A program made the translations under genes and the position numbers. A DNA stretch of 64,000 bases. It comes from Arthrobacter sp. SLBN-112. GTDB taxonomy: Bacteria; Actinomycetota; Actinomycetes; Actinomycetales; Micrococcaceae. Position 1 is the first letter of the stretch. Each line of letters starts with the position of its first letter. Location of the stretch: positions 620,001 through 684,000 of the forward strand of contig NZ_VFMU01000001.1 in the NCBI RefSeq assembly GCF_006715225.1. The letters run 5' to 3'. Shown in pieces: positions 41,467 through 50,269 of the stretch. Under the pieces are notes generated by a model. The model saw only the letters and a list, made by a program, of their open reading frames with translations, was not told the origin of the DNA and did no database searches.

Positions 41467-42234
41467 ATGAGCGAACAGCCGGGGCAGCGCCAGGACAGGC
41501 ACCAGAACGGAACGCACCAGCCTGACACGCACGACGGCGGCGGCGCGCCGGAGGCGATTGGCGGCGGCATAAACCCCGCAGCGGCCTGGGACGAACGGTA
41601 CCGCAGCAAAGCGCGGCTCTGGAGTGGGAAGCCCAACCCGCAACTCGTCCGTGAAGCCGGCGGCCTGCATCCGGGAAAGGCGCTGGAACTGGGCTGCGGC
41701 GAAGGTGCCGACGCTATCTGGCTTGCCCGGCAGGGCTGGTTCGTGACCGCCGTCGACGTTTCCGCAGTTGCCCTTGAGCGGGCGCATTCCCACGAGTTGG
41801 CCGAACTGGCACGGGAAAGCGTGAACGCCTCGAACGGGGACATCCAAAGCCGGATCACTTGGCAACTGGCGGACCTGACGCAGTGGCAACCCGATGCTTC
41901 CTACGACCTGGTGACCTCGCAGTTCCTGCATTCCCGGGAGCTCGACTGGCGGATCCCGCTGCGGACGGCCGCCTCGGCCGTTAAGCCCGGCGGGACCCTG
42001 CTGATAGTGGGACACCACCCGGACCGGCTCCCGCCGTGGGGCAACGACCACCACAACCATCTGGACATGTTCTACACAGGCGACGATCTGGTCCGCGAAT
42101 TGGGGCTGGACGGTCCCGAGTGGCAGCTTGAGGTCCTCACCAGCCGGGAGCGTCCGGTGACCGGGCCGGACGAACAGGAAGCCACCATCGCCGACGTCGT
42201 CCTGCGCGCCACCCGCCTGCCCCTAGTCCGGTAA
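41467..42234 (+). CDS. class I SAM-dependent methyltransferase
   Basis: A 255-residue methyltransferase with the SAM-binding motif ALELGCGEGADAIWLA near residue 75, the acidic end of strand 2 in VTAVDVSAVAL near residue 97, and LVTSQFLH near residue 155. Residues 1-35 are polar and poorly conserved. The family includes thiopurine/tellurite-type methyltransferases; the substrate is unknown. Its 3' end overlaps the convergent MFS gene by 12 nt. Confidence 0.85.
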   Translation: MSEQPGQRQDRHQNGTHQPDTHDGGGAPEAIGGGINPAAAWDERYRSKARLWSGKPNPQLVREAGGLHPGKALELGCGEGADAIWLARQGWFVTAVDVSAVALERAHSHELAELARESVNASNGDIQSRITWQLADLTQWQPDASYDLVTSQFLHSRELDWRIPLRTAASAVKPGGTLLIVGHHPDRLPPWGNDHHNHLDMFYTGDDLVRELGLDGPEWQLEVLTSRERPVTGPDEQEATIADVVLRATRLPLVR

Positions 42235-43647
42235 GCCCTTCTTGGTGGTGACCCGCGGCGCCACCAGCGCCGCGGCGACGCCAATGGCCGCGGTGAAGGC
42301 GAAGACGCCCGCGAAGGACTGGACCGCCGTCGTAAAGGCCGCGAAGACAATCCCCGTGGTGGCCAGTGACAACGCTCCGCCGAGGGAGTCCGAAATGGAC
42401 ATGGCGGCGCTGTTGAAGCCCTCGTTCTCCTTAGTGGACAGCGCCAGGGTCATCACGCTCAGGCGCGGATAGAGCAGGCCCATGCCGCCGCCCGCCAGGA
42501 TCCAGCCGGCGATGGCGACGGCGGCCGGCCAGTGCAGCGCCGTAGTGGCCAGGGCCAGGAACACAGCGGCCAGGACCATGAGCGACCCCACCTGGACGGC
42601 GCGCAGGTCCGGCAGCCTCGAGCCCAGCCGGCCCTGGACGGCGGCGGCACCGGCCCAGGCCAGCGCACCTCCCGTAAGGGTCAGGCCAGCCAGGGTGGGC
42701 GGGAACGCGTACCGGTCGATCAGGAGGTACGGCAGATAGACCTCCGCGCCGAAGAATGATGCCGATGCCAGGCCCCGCGCCAGGATCACGCTGGGCAGCC
42801 CGCGGCGGGCGGTGAGGGTGCCGCCGGGCACCAGTGGCCGGACAGCCACCAGGGCCAGGACGACGGCGGCGCACGCCAGGAGTGCCGTGGCGGCGGGAAA
42901 AGCGGGGATGCGGACATCGGCGGAGAGGTTAAGGCCCAGCACGGCGAGCGCGGCCAGCGCCGCCCACCCCAGGCGGTCAAGGGCCCACGGCGGGACGTTT
43001 TCTTTCGGGCGGCCTGCCTTCTCCAGCCCGTCCGCCGCGCCCGGTTCATCGGTTCCCCGCAGTACCGGAGCGATCATCGCCAGCGCCGGAATGACCAGGC
43101 CCACCACGCCCAGGAACACCCAGTGCCAGCTGAAGACCTGGGCCACGACGCCGGCTGCGAAGGGCCCCACCAGGGACGGGATCACCCAGGCCGCGGAGAA
43201 CGCGGCGAAGATTTTCGAGTGCAGCGGCCCGGGAAAGAACCGCGCCACCAGCACGTACAGCGCCACGGTGAGGGCGCCGCCGCCGAGCCCCTGGACCAGC
43301 CGCCCGGCCACCAGCATGGGCATGGAAACCGAGGTGCCCGCGATCAGCAGGCCGGCCACGAACAAGGCCACGGAGGTATACAGCGGCATGGCCGGGCCGC
43401 GGCGGTCAGACCAGTTCCCGGCCCCCACCATGCCGATCACGCCGGTGGCCAGCGGTCCCGCGAAGGCCAGGGCGTAGAGGCCTGCGCCATTCAGCTCCCG
43501 GCTGACCAGGGGCATGATGGTGGTCACGGCAAGGGATTCGAACGCGGCCAGGAACACCAGGGCGCAGGTGCCCAGGGTTACCCAGAAATACGGAGGCCGG
43601 AAGATCCCGGTGGCGGGGTGGGCGGCCGGAAGGGTGGAATCGCGCAA
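42223..43647 (-). CDS. MFS transporter
   Basis: A membrane carrier of about 474 residues with 12-14 helices, resembling DHA-type drug exporters: FESLAVTTIMPLVSRELNG in helix 1, GNWSDRRGPAMPLY (the MFS loop 2-3 motif) near residue 75, VAGRLVQGLGGGALTVALYVLVARFF (motif C-like) near residue 110. The start is uncertain: the frame is open into the upstream MFS gene, with no ATG before helix 1; the TTG at 43647, just after the upstream stop, is the most plausible start. The substrate is unknown. Confidence 0.8.
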   Translation of the reverse strand: MRDSTLPAAHPATGIFRPPYFWVTLGTCALVFLAAFESLAVTTIMPLVSRELNGAGLYALAFAGPLATGVIGMVGAGNWSDRRGPAMPLYTSVALFVAGLLIAGTSVSMPMLVAGRLVQGLGGGALTVALYVLVARFFPGPLHSKIFAAFSAAWVIPSLVGPFAAGVVAQVFSWHWVFLGVVGLVIPALAMIAPVLRGTDEPGAADGLEKAGRPKENVPPWALDRLGWAALAALAVLGLNLSADVRIPAFPAATALLACAAVVLALVAVRPLVPGGTLTARRGLPSVILARGLASASFFGAEVYLPYLLIDRYAFPPTLAGLTLTGGALAWAGAAAVQGRLGSRLPDLRAVQVGSLMVLAAVFLALATTALHWPAAVAIAGWILAGGGMGLLYPRLSVMTLALSTKENEGFNSAAMSISDSLGGALSLATTGIVFAAFTTAVQSFAGVFAFTAAIGVAAALVAPRVTTKKGLPD

Positions 43648-43655
43648 AGCGGCGC

Positions 43656-45002
43656 CTAGCCCACGTACCGGTTCCGGCCGGACCGGTAGCCGAAGACCGC
43701 CGCGAGCAGGCCCACCACCATGAACAGGATTCCGGCGGGAATGAAGGACCCGGTGGCCTGGTGCAGCTGGCCCACCATGAGCGTTCCGGTGGAGCCCACG
43801 CCATAGCCAACTCCCTGCATCATCCCTGAGAGGTGGGCGGCGGTGTGCCCGTCGCGGGTGCGGAGCATGATCAGGGTCAGTGCGCAGGCAGTGAGGCTTC
43901 CCTGCCCGAGTCCCAGCAGCCCGGCCCACACCCAGATCAGGTCCAGCGGGCCCAGGATGCTCAGCACGAATCCGCTGCCGGTCATCAGGGCCACCACCGT
44001 GTTGATGGCGCGCTGGTCCCGGAACCGCGCCGCCAGGGCCGGGGCGAACAGGGAACCCAGCATCTGCAGCACGATGCAGCCGGCAACGATGAGGCCCGCC
44101 GTGGCGCCGTCAACACCCCGCTCGCGAAGGATGGGCGCCAGCCAGGCGAAACCGCTGAAGGACATCATGGCCTGGAGCGCCATGAAGATGGTCACCTGCC
44201 AGGCAACGGAGGAGCGCCACACATTGACCCCGTCCTTCACCGCCTGGTGCCGGACAGTCCCCTGCCGGACAGCGACGGGAAGGAACAGGAGAAGGACGAC
44301 GGCGGCGGGCACCGCCCAGACCCACAGCGCCTTGGTCCACTCCCCCGTCGCCGTGTAGACCGGGTAGGTGAAGCCGGCCCCGAGCGCGGCGGAGGCGCAG
44401 ATGGCGGTGGTGTAGAGGCCGCCCATGAGTCCCAGCCGGTGCGGGAAGTCGCGCTTGACCAGGCCCGGGAGAAGCACGTTGCACAGTGCGATGGCCGCGC
44501 CGCAGGCTGCGGTGCCAAGCAGGAGGGCAGGCAAGTGGCCGGCGCCGCCAAGGGCTGCACCGGTGTCCACTGGCCGCAGCAGCAGCCCCGCGGTCAGCAA
44601 GGCCATTGCCCCCAGCAGCACGCGCTCCGCACCGAACCGGCGGGCCAGGACCGGCGCGAGCGGCGCGAACACACCCAGCAGCGTGACGGGAACGGTGGTC
44701 AGCACCACCACGGACCAGCCGGGCAGCGCTGCCTGGGCGGTCACCTCCGGAAGGACCGCGGAAAGGCTGGAAAAGACGCTGCGCAGGTTCAGCCCGATCA
44801 GGACAAGGCACACCCCAAGGTAGGCAAGGGCACGGCGGCTGCCCACCCGGGTGGGTTCCGCAGGCGGCATCTCATCGATTTCGGCATCCACAAGGGTGCC
44901 GGGTTCCACCAGGCTGCTGCCCGTCCGGGACCGTCCCTGTCCGTCCCCGGAGGCGGCCCCCCGCCGCCGCTTCACCGCTTCGGCATTCGTTGCGTCCGTC
45001 AT
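43656..45002 (-). CDS. CynX/NimT-type MFS transporter
   Basis: A 448-residue carrier with twelve predicted helices, of the CynX/NimT branch (cyanate transporter-like): YLGVCLVLIGLNLRSVFSSLSAVLPE in helix 1, then LGVFAPLAPVLARRFGAERVLL. Residues 1-55 are hydrophilic. Substrates of relatives include cyanate and 2-nitroimidazole, but most are untested. The frame is open 25 codons upstream; the ATG at 45002 gives the better N-terminus. Its stop lies 8 nt before the likely start of the second MFS gene, so they form a pair. Confidence 0.85.
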   Translation of the reverse strand: MTDATNAEAVKRRRGAASGDGQGRSRTGSSLVEPGTLVDAEIDEMPPAEPTRVGSRRALAYLGVCLVLIGLNLRSVFSSLSAVLPEVTAQAALPGWSVVVLTTVPVTLLGVFAPLAPVLARRFGAERVLLGAMALLTAGLLLRPVDTGAALGGAGHLPALLLGTAACGAAIALCNVLLPGLVKRDFPHRLGLMGGLYTTAICASAALGAGFTYPVYTATGEWTKALWVWAVPAAVVLLLFLPVAVRQGTVRHQAVKDGVNVWRSSVAWQVTIFMALQAMMSFSGFAWLAPILRERGVDGATAGLIVAGCIVLQMLGSLFAPALAARFRDQRAINTVVALMTGSGFVLSILGPLDLIWVWAGLLGLGQGSLTACALTLIMLRTRDGHTAAHLSGMMQGVGYGVGSTGTLMVGQLHQATGSFIPAGILFMVVGLLAAVFGYRSGRNRYVG

Positions 45003-45162
45003 GCGCCCATTCTTGCAGGAGTGCACCGCCGGTCTTCTGGGAGAGCACGGCCGGGAAGTTTTCCACATGCGCGACAAAGCGCCTTCCGGCGCCCTCTTGC
45101 AGCTTCATAGGTTGTAAGCAGCCGCGGCCCGGCAGACGGCCGCAACAACTCACGGGAGCACC

Positions 45163-45657
45163 ATGGAAACTACACCGCCGCCGGATTCACGTCCCACGCC
45201 GCCGCAAACCACTTCCAAGAGCGCATCCCCGGCCGGGACCAGCCCACCTTCCGCCCTTCAGGGGCATCCTGGCCACCCCCCGGGCGTGCCCGGCAACAAT
45301 CAGCCTGGCAACAACCTGCCCGGCAACGAAGGGCCCGGGAACAAAGGAACAAACAGCCTGGTCCTGGCGATCCTTGCCCCTGCAAGCATGATCCTCACCG
45401 CACCTGCTTCCATGTTCGCCATGTTGATGACGTATTCGGACGACGGCACTTCCACCAGGCCATGGGTGACTCCCCTGGTGCTGTTCAGCCTGCCTCTTCT
45501 CTTTGCATCGCTGGCCCTGCGGCAGGCAATCCCGGCGCTGAAGCTGTCACCGCGGAGATCAGGCAACTGGACGGCGGCGGCGGTCGCCCTCTGTATCTGC
45601 GGCCTGGTCTTCGCCCTGGCGCTGGGTCCGGCGCTGGACAACGTGGGGGTGTTCTGA
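45163..45657 (+). CDS. Pro-rich membrane protein of unknown function
   Basis: A 164-residue protein. Residues 1-62 are rich in Pro, Gly, Asn and Ser with PGNN-like repeats (NNQPGNNLPGNEGPGNKG), and three hydrophobic segments follow (about 63-88, 100-120 and 138-158). The layout resembles DUF4190-type proteins, with a flexible cytoplasmic head on a small membrane domain, but I cannot assign the family. A GGGAGC sequence precedes the ATG. Confidence 0.75.
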   Translation: METTPPPDSRPTPPQTTSKSASPAGTSPPSALQGHPGHPPGVPGNNQPGNNLPGNEGPGNKGTNSLVLAILAPASMILTAPASMFAMLMTYSDDGTSTRPWVTPLVLFSLPLLFASLALRQAIPALKLSPRRSGNWTAAAVALCICGLVFALALGPALDNVGVF

Positions 45658-45688
45658 CCCCTCCGGTTCCGGGCCAGCGCCGCGGCGC

Positions 45689-45694
45689 TATTCT
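45689..45694 (+). promoter_or_regulatory. -10 element of trmB, possible leaderless start
   Basis: TATTCT lies 7 nt before the ATG at 45702. A GGAAGG sequence in the gap is too close to serve as a normal ribosome-binding site. Confidence 0.4.
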
Positions 45695-45701
45695 GGAAGG
45701 G

Positions 45702-46625
45702 ATGAGCGAATCCCCTGAAAACCCCCAGCAGCCGCATGTTCCCAGGCCTGTCACGCCCGGCACCCAAGCGTCCTTCGGCACCTACGGCGGCCGTCCTGTC
45801 AGCTTCGTGCGCCGCGGCACCCGGCTGCAGGGCCGGCGGCAGGCCGCCTGGGCCGAGCACGCCGAACGGTGGGCGGTCAACGTGCCACGGCACGTGGCCA
45901 ACACCTCGGTCCACCCCGACTACACCTTCGACGCCGCCGCGGAGTTCGGCCGCGAGGCCCCGCTCATCGTCGAGATCGGTTCGGGCCTTGGCGACGCCAT
46001 CTGCCATGCGGCCGAACAAAATCCGGACACCAACTTCCTCGCAGTGGAGGTCTACACTCCGGGGCTGGCCAACACCATCATCAAGATCAACAGCCGGGGC
46101 CTGGACAACGTCCGCGTGGTGGAGGCAAATGCCCCCGAGGTACTGGCCACCATGCTGCCCGAAGGCTCGGTCAGCGAACTGTGGGTCTTTTTTCCCGATC
46201 CCTGGCACAAATCGCGGCACCATAAGCGCCGCCTCATCCAGCCCGAGTTCGCCGGGCTGGCGGCACGGGCGCTGAAGCCGGGCGGCCTGTTCCGGATCGC
46301 CACCGACTGGTCCAACTATGCGGTCCACGTCCGGGACGTCATGGCAGGCTCCCCGGACTTCGAAAACCTCCACACCGGCGAGCGCCGCGGGCCCGAAAGC
46401 CCGTTGACCCAGGTGTGGCAGTCCGGCGTCGAATCGGTGGTGGGGGGCGCCCCCGTCCGTGAGGGTCGTGCACCGGTGAGCACTGAGCACACCGGCCCCA
46501 ACGAAGGCGTGGATGAGACGGGTGGCTGGGCTCCCCGCTTCGAGGGCAGGATCCGGACCAGCTTCGAGGCGAAGGCCCACGAGGCGGGCCGGCTCATCTT
46601 CGATCTCTGCTACCGCCGCCTCTGA
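45702..46625 (+). CDS. trmB: tRNA (guanine-N7-)-methyltransferase
   Basis: Methylates N7 of G46 in tRNA using SAM. The 307 residues include LIVEIGSGLGDAICHAAEQNP near residue 90, FLAVEVYTPGLA near residue 112, LWVFFPDPWHKSRHHKRRL near residue 160 (family signature) and a C-terminal GRIRTSFEAKAHEAGRLIFDL. The N-terminal 45 residues and an insertion near residues 235-280 make it longer than the usual TrmB of about 240 residues. The frame is open 80 codons upstream; the ATG at 45702 is supported by the -10 spacing. Confidence 0.94.
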   Translation: MSESPENPQQPHVPRPVTPGTQASFGTYGGRPVSFVRRGTRLQGRRQAAWAEHAERWAVNVPRHVANTSVHPDYTFDAAAEFGREAPLIVEIGSGLGDAICHAAEQNPDTNFLAVEVYTPGLANTIIKINSRGLDNVRVVEANAPEVLATMLPEGSVSELWVFFPDPWHKSRHHKRRLIQPEFAGLAARALKPGGLFRIATDWSNYAVHVRDVMAGSPDFENLHTGERRGPESPLTQVWQSGVESVVGGAPVREGRAPVSTEHTGPNEGVDETGGWAPRFEGRIRTSFEAKAHEAGRLIFDLCYRRL

Positions 46626-46634
46626 CGCGCGCCG

Positions 46635-46659
46635 CTGACCGTCGCCGTGCGGCGGTCAG
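46635..46659. terminator. hairpin between trmB and the convergent small gene
   Basis: CTGACC (46635-46640) pairs with GGTCAG (46654-46659), continuing inward through CGCC/GGCG with a bulge. It overlaps the stop codon of the - strand gene. Confidence 0.35.
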
Positions 46660-47102
46660 GCCACGCTGATCGAGGCGACGATCTCCTTGAGTATCTCCAG
46701 GCGGGGTTCCGCTTCGGGGTTCAGGTAGGGCCAAATGACCACCACGCCAATGAACCGCCCGCTTTCCCACACACCCACCGTGGCTGCCACCTTGGCCGGG
46801 CCGCCGTCGTCGCCATATCCCACAACCACCGCGTACGCGGCCTTGCCGGGCAGGTCCAGCTCACCCTCCGCCAGGAGGGTGCCGCCGCGTTCCTCCAGGT
46901 AGAAGCCTGACATCAGGTGGGCCCAGCCGTTGGCCTGCGGCGCATCCTGCACCGACGTGTCATCCTTGATCACGGTTACCAGGACGCCGCCCAGCAGGCC
47001 GTACTGCTCGCTGTTGGGCCCGGCCGTGGAGTCCTCCAGGACCTGGGTGTGCTCGGGGAAGTCCGCGGTGAAGCCCAGCGGTGATTCGATGTGCACTGAC
47101 AT
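46656..47102 (-). CDS. small protein encoded behind the WXG100-type gene, unknown function
   Basis: A 148-residue soluble protein (MSVHIESPLGFTADFPEHTQ...) with alternating beta-like segments and a conserved-looking stretch YAVVVGYGDDGGPAKVAATVGVWESGRFIGVVVIW; no Cys, signal or membrane segment. It starts 5 nt after the stop of the WXG100-type gene, so the two are almost certainly one operon. It could be a chaperone or immunity partner of that protein; this is inference from context only. Confidence 0.75.
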   Translation of the reverse strand: MSVHIESPLGFTADFPEHTQVLEDSTAGPNSEQYGLLGGVLVTVIKDDTSVQDAPQANGWAHLMSGFYLEERGGTLLAEGELDLPGKAAYAVVVGYGDDGGPAKVAATVGVWESGRFIGVVVIWPYLNPEAEPRLEILKEIVASISVA

Positions 47103-47107
47103 TGGTT

Positions 47108-48688
47108 TCAGAGCCTCTCGAGCTTGGTGTCGTTGGGGACTTTATAGTACGTGGACACATTGGTGGTGGCCTGGTTCTCGCTTTTGACGTCCACCTCACC
47201 CACCTTGACGTCGAACCCTGCCTCGTTCGTCGCGGTGACCACGGAATTCACCTGGATGGTGGCCGAGCCGGCCTCATACAGCCGGGCTGCATCGCGGGCG
47301 GCGCCGGCCTCGTTGCCCAGGGCGATGTTGCGCAGGTAGCTGTCGATGACTGGCCGGTTTTCCGGTGAGTAGTCCACCTCAATCTTCACGGTGCCCTGGG
47401 TTCCGGCCGTCACGGTGGAATCGAACTTGGCGGCCTCGGACTTCACCCCCGAGGTCACGCCCTGGGCCACAGTGCCGTCCATTGACACGGAAACGGAATC
47501 GATGTTGTTGCCCTTGTCCATGTTGACCTGCAGCCCGCCCTTGCCGGAGGCCTCGAACACGCGGCCGTCCAGGTTGAGCTTGCCCTGCGCCGAGACCTCG
47601 CCGCTGGCTGTGGAGGTACCGTCCGTGAGGTTCCGCTCGTAGGCAAGGTCAAGCTTGGCCCCGCCGGACGCTGTCCCGGACTTGGCCGAGGCATCGAGCG
47701 AAAACGTTCCCTTGGCCTTGTCCGTCTGCCCGGTGGAGCCATTGTCCTTGGCCGCATTCTTGATGGTGTCCAGGATGTATCCGGGCGGGTTGCCGGCCAC
47801 GTCCTTGATTTCGCCGATGCTGTCCGGCGGAAGGTCGCGGTACATCTGTTCACGCGCTGCCATGGCTTCTTCCACGCTGGCGAATGTGTACTCGCGGGAG
47901 ACCTCCCCCGTCAGCGTGGCCCCCGCCGTTCCGGTGGTGTCGTTGACGCCCAGGCCCATGTTTCCGTAGACCTTCATGGTGGCGGAACCGTCGGCGTTCT
48001 CCACCACTTCCGTCCCCACTTCGGCACCGCCGTGGACCCAGGCGACCCGGGCCTCGATGGAGGCCTTGCCCGTCTCCGAATAAACCGGGATGTCCGCCTT
48101 GGCCAGTTCCTGCAGGTGCTGCTTGGCCAGTTGCTGCGCGGCCGCGGGAATGCCGCCATCCATGCGCATGAGGACCTCGGCGAATGGGCCGTCGCTGCCT
48201 TCGCCCTCAATCAGGTATTTCCGGTCGGCGTCGGACAGGCCGGCCCACCATTTTGCCTGTTCGTCCGGGCTGGCATCAACCATGCGGTCCAGCCCGGACT
48301 CCAGCTCCCGGCGGTGTTCGGCGGCTGCCCTGGCTGCCTCGGCCTTTTCCGCGAACCACTCCCTGGCCTGTCCGGCCAGCGAGGTCAGCCGGTCCCAGGT
48401 GCTGCTGCCGGAACCGCCGGCGGCGGAAGTGGACGCTTTTTCCTGCTCGTCGGCATGCTTCAGCAGGATTCTTGAGTTTTCCCGCAGGCTCGCCACCACT
48501 TTGTCCAGGCTGGGCCGGTGGCTGGCGCTCCACTCCTGGCGGAACCGTTCCCCGTCCCGGCCCTTCCACGGCGCCGACTGGATCTGGCTGTGCAGGGAGC
48601 CGGCACGGCTGCTCAGCAGTGACGCTGCCCGGTCCGCCGCTTTGGCCAACGCCCGCAACTGGCTCACGTCTGCGCCGTAAAAAGTCAT
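47108..48688 (-). CDS. WXG100-type N-terminal domain fused to a beta-rich C-terminal region
   Basis: A 526-residue protein. Residues 1-95 form a helical hairpin with the WXG turn (APWKGRDGERFRQEW, Trp41-Lys-Gly43), as in substrates of type VII secretion. Residues 105-200 are helical and charged, ending in a DADRKYLIEGEGSD segment also seen in actinobacterial toxins. From about 235 to the end the sequence is Gly/Ser/Thr/Asp-rich with alternating beta strands (ASGEVSAQGKLNLDGRVFEA). No known nuclease or toxin motif is recognised. There is no secretion machinery gene in the window. Confidence 0.75.
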   Translation of the reverse strand: MTFYGADVSQLRALAKAADRAASLLSSRAGSLHSQIQSAPWKGRDGERFRQEWSASHRPSLDKVVASLRENSRILLKHADEQEKASTSAAGGSGSSTWDRLTSLAGQAREWFAEKAEAARAAAEHRRELESGLDRMVDASPDEQAKWWAGLSDADRKYLIEGEGSDGPFAEVLMRMDGGIPAAAQQLAKQHLQELAKADIPVYSETGKASIEARVAWVHGGAEVGTEVVENADGSATMKVYGNMGLGVNDTTGTAGATLTGEVSREYTFASVEEAMAAREQMYRDLPPDSIGEIKDVAGNPPGYILDTIKNAAKDNGSTGQTDKAKGTFSLDASAKSGTASGGAKLDLAYERNLTDGTSTASGEVSAQGKLNLDGRVFEASGKGGLQVNMDKGNNIDSVSVSMDGTVAQGVTSGVKSEAAKFDSTVTAGTQGTVKIEVDYSPENRPVIDSYLRNIALGNEAGAARDAARLYEAGSATIQVNSVVTATNEAGFDVKVGEVDVKSENQATTNVSTYYKVPNDTKLERL

Positions 48689-48871
48689 GGTTTCCCCCGG
48701 GAAAGAGTGCGATCCCTGTCAATCGCTGGTGCTTATGGTTGCACAGCTGATGGAACCCGGCGATGGGGATCCCTCCCCATCGCCCCGGCTTCCCGTTACC
48801 ACCGGGCCCCGGCCGGGCATCCAGCGAAGCAGTACTGGACCGGCTGTTCGGGACCCGGCCGGCGTGGGACG

Positions 48872-49762
48872 ATGGCGGTGTACGAAGGGCACGCACAGCA
48901 GCGCACAACGCGCCTGTCCGAAGGAACGACAATTAGAGAAGAACTAAAACAGGCCGTGGACAAGGCCGAGGACGTCACCAATTCACGCGTCCTTGAGGTC
49001 TTTGCCAGGTCCGGATTCGCCGCGAGCGGCATCCTGCACCTGCTGGTGGGTGCCATTTCCATCCGCCTGGCCATGGGCGGTACGGGCCACGCCGACTTCA
49101 GCGGCGCGGTGGCGGAGCTGGCCACCATGCCCGTTGGGCCCTTCCTGCTGTGGGGAAGCTTCGCGGCCTGCACGGCGCTGTCGCTCTGGCAGGCGGGCGA
49201 TGCCATCTTCGACTTCAACCACCAGGCCACAAAGAAGAAGATCAAGAACAAGGCCAAGGCCGCGCTGCAGGCGATCGTCTACGCCGTCCTGGCCCTGACC
49301 GTGTGGCACTTCGCCATGGGTACCGGCACGGGTGAGGACAACCGGAAGGCCACCAGCGACTTCACCATTTCCATGATGGAGGCCCCGGGCGGGGTGGCGC
49401 TGCTCGTCCTGATCGGCGTGGCAGTGGCAGTCACGGGCGTGGCGTACGGCATCCGGGGACCGAAAAAATCGTTCGAGAAGCAGTTGCGGATGCCTGCCCC
49501 CGGCCCGGCCAGGACAGCGGTAACAGCCCTGGGAGTGGCGGGCTACCTGGCCAAGGGAACCGTGCTGCTGCTGGCCGGGCTGCTCATCGCCATCGCCACC
49601 CTCAAGGAGCACCCGGAGGATTCCACCGGCCTGGACGGCGGCCTGCGGGCCCTCCGCGACCAACCGCTGGGGCCCTGGCTCCTGGCTGCGGTGGGTGCCG
49701 GGCTGGTCTGCTACGGCGCGTACATGATCATGCGTGCGCGGCTGGCCAAAATGACCAGGTAA
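48872..49762 (+). CDS. DUF1206 membrane protein
   Basis: A 296-residue protein with a polar N-terminus (about 45 residues) and three repeated DUF1206 modules, each of two helices: ARSGFAASGILHLLVGAIS, AKAALQAIVYAVLALTVW, and VAGYLAKGTVLLLAGLLIA mark their starts. The family is common in actinobacteria, of unknown function. The frame is open 55 codons upstream; the ATG at 48872 follows GTGGGA. It is divergent from the WXG100-type operon. Confidence 0.85.
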   Translation: MAVYEGHAQQRTTRLSEGTTIREELKQAVDKAEDVTNSRVLEVFARSGFAASGILHLLVGAISIRLAMGGTGHADFSGAVAELATMPVGPFLLWGSFAACTALSLWQAGDAIFDFNHQATKKKIKNKAKAALQAIVYAVLALTVWHFAMGTGTGEDNRKATSDFTISMMEAPGGVALLVLIGVAVAVTGVAYGIRGPKKSFEKQLRMPAPGPARTAVTALGVAGYLAKGTVLLLAGLLIAIATLKEHPEDSTGLDGGLRALRDQPLGPWLLAAVGAGLVCYGAYMIMRARLAKMTR

Positions 49763-49778
49763 CCCCCGGCGGCGTGGT

Positions 49779-49784
49779 TAGGTT
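49779..49784 (+). promoter_or_regulatory. -10 element of the SRPBCC gene, probable leaderless start
   Basis: TAGGTT lies 5 nt before the ATG at 49790 and there is no ribosome-binding site. Confidence 0.45.
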
Positions 49785-49789
49785 GAGCC

Positions 49790-50269
49790 ATGCCCCAGGT
49801 ACGTGCCGAACGTGTGATCCGCATCGATCCGGAGACGGCCTTTGCCTTCTCCCAGACCACCGGGGACTTCCGGCTCAAGTGGGACCCCTTCATTTCCGCC
49901 CAGGGCTTCCTTGACGGGGCGCAGGCGCCGGGAAAAGGCGTCCGCACCCGCACCAGGTCCCGGCTTGGCCTGGGCATGGTAAGCCAGTACGTCTCCTATG
50001 CTCCGCCCCGCAACGTGGGCATGACCATGGTGTCCGGGCCGTGGTTCTTCACCAACTTTGGCGGCGGCTGGCGTTTCAGCGCGGACGACGCCGGCACCCG
50101 GGCAGTCTGGAAATACACCTTTTCATGCCGCCCGGCCGTGCTGCGCCCACTCATGGAGCGGATCGGCAGCCGGCTGCTCGGCTACGAGATCGAACGGCGG
50201 ATCGAGGCCTTCGCCCGCGCCTGTGAGGACGAGGCCCTGGTGGCGGAGTTCAGGGCGCTCAAACCCTAA
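49790..50269 (+). CDS. SRPBCC (START-like) family protein
   Basis: A 159-residue protein with the polyketide-cyclase/START-like fold: MPQVRAERVIRIDPETAFAFSQ start, FRLKWDPFI, GWRFSADDAGTRAVWKYTFSC and a long C-terminal helix GYEIERRIEAFARACEDEA. Such proteins bind small hydrophobic molecules; the ligand is unknown. Its TAA stop shares 3 bases (CTAA) with the TAG stop of the convergent anti-sigma gene. Confidence 0.83.
   Translation: MPQVRAERVIRIDPETAFAFSQTTGDFRLKWDPFISAQGFLDGAQAPGKGVRTRTRSRLGLGMVSQYVSYAPPRNVGMTMVSGPWFFTNFGGGWRFSADDAGTRAVWKYTFSCRPAVLRPLMERIGSRLLGYEIERRIEAFARACEDEALVAEFRALKP

Noticed and set aside
41208..41525. 105-codon open frame in the gap between the helicase and methyltransferase genes
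   Set aside because: No ribosome-binding site, no recognisable features, and it runs out of frame into the methyltransferase gene.
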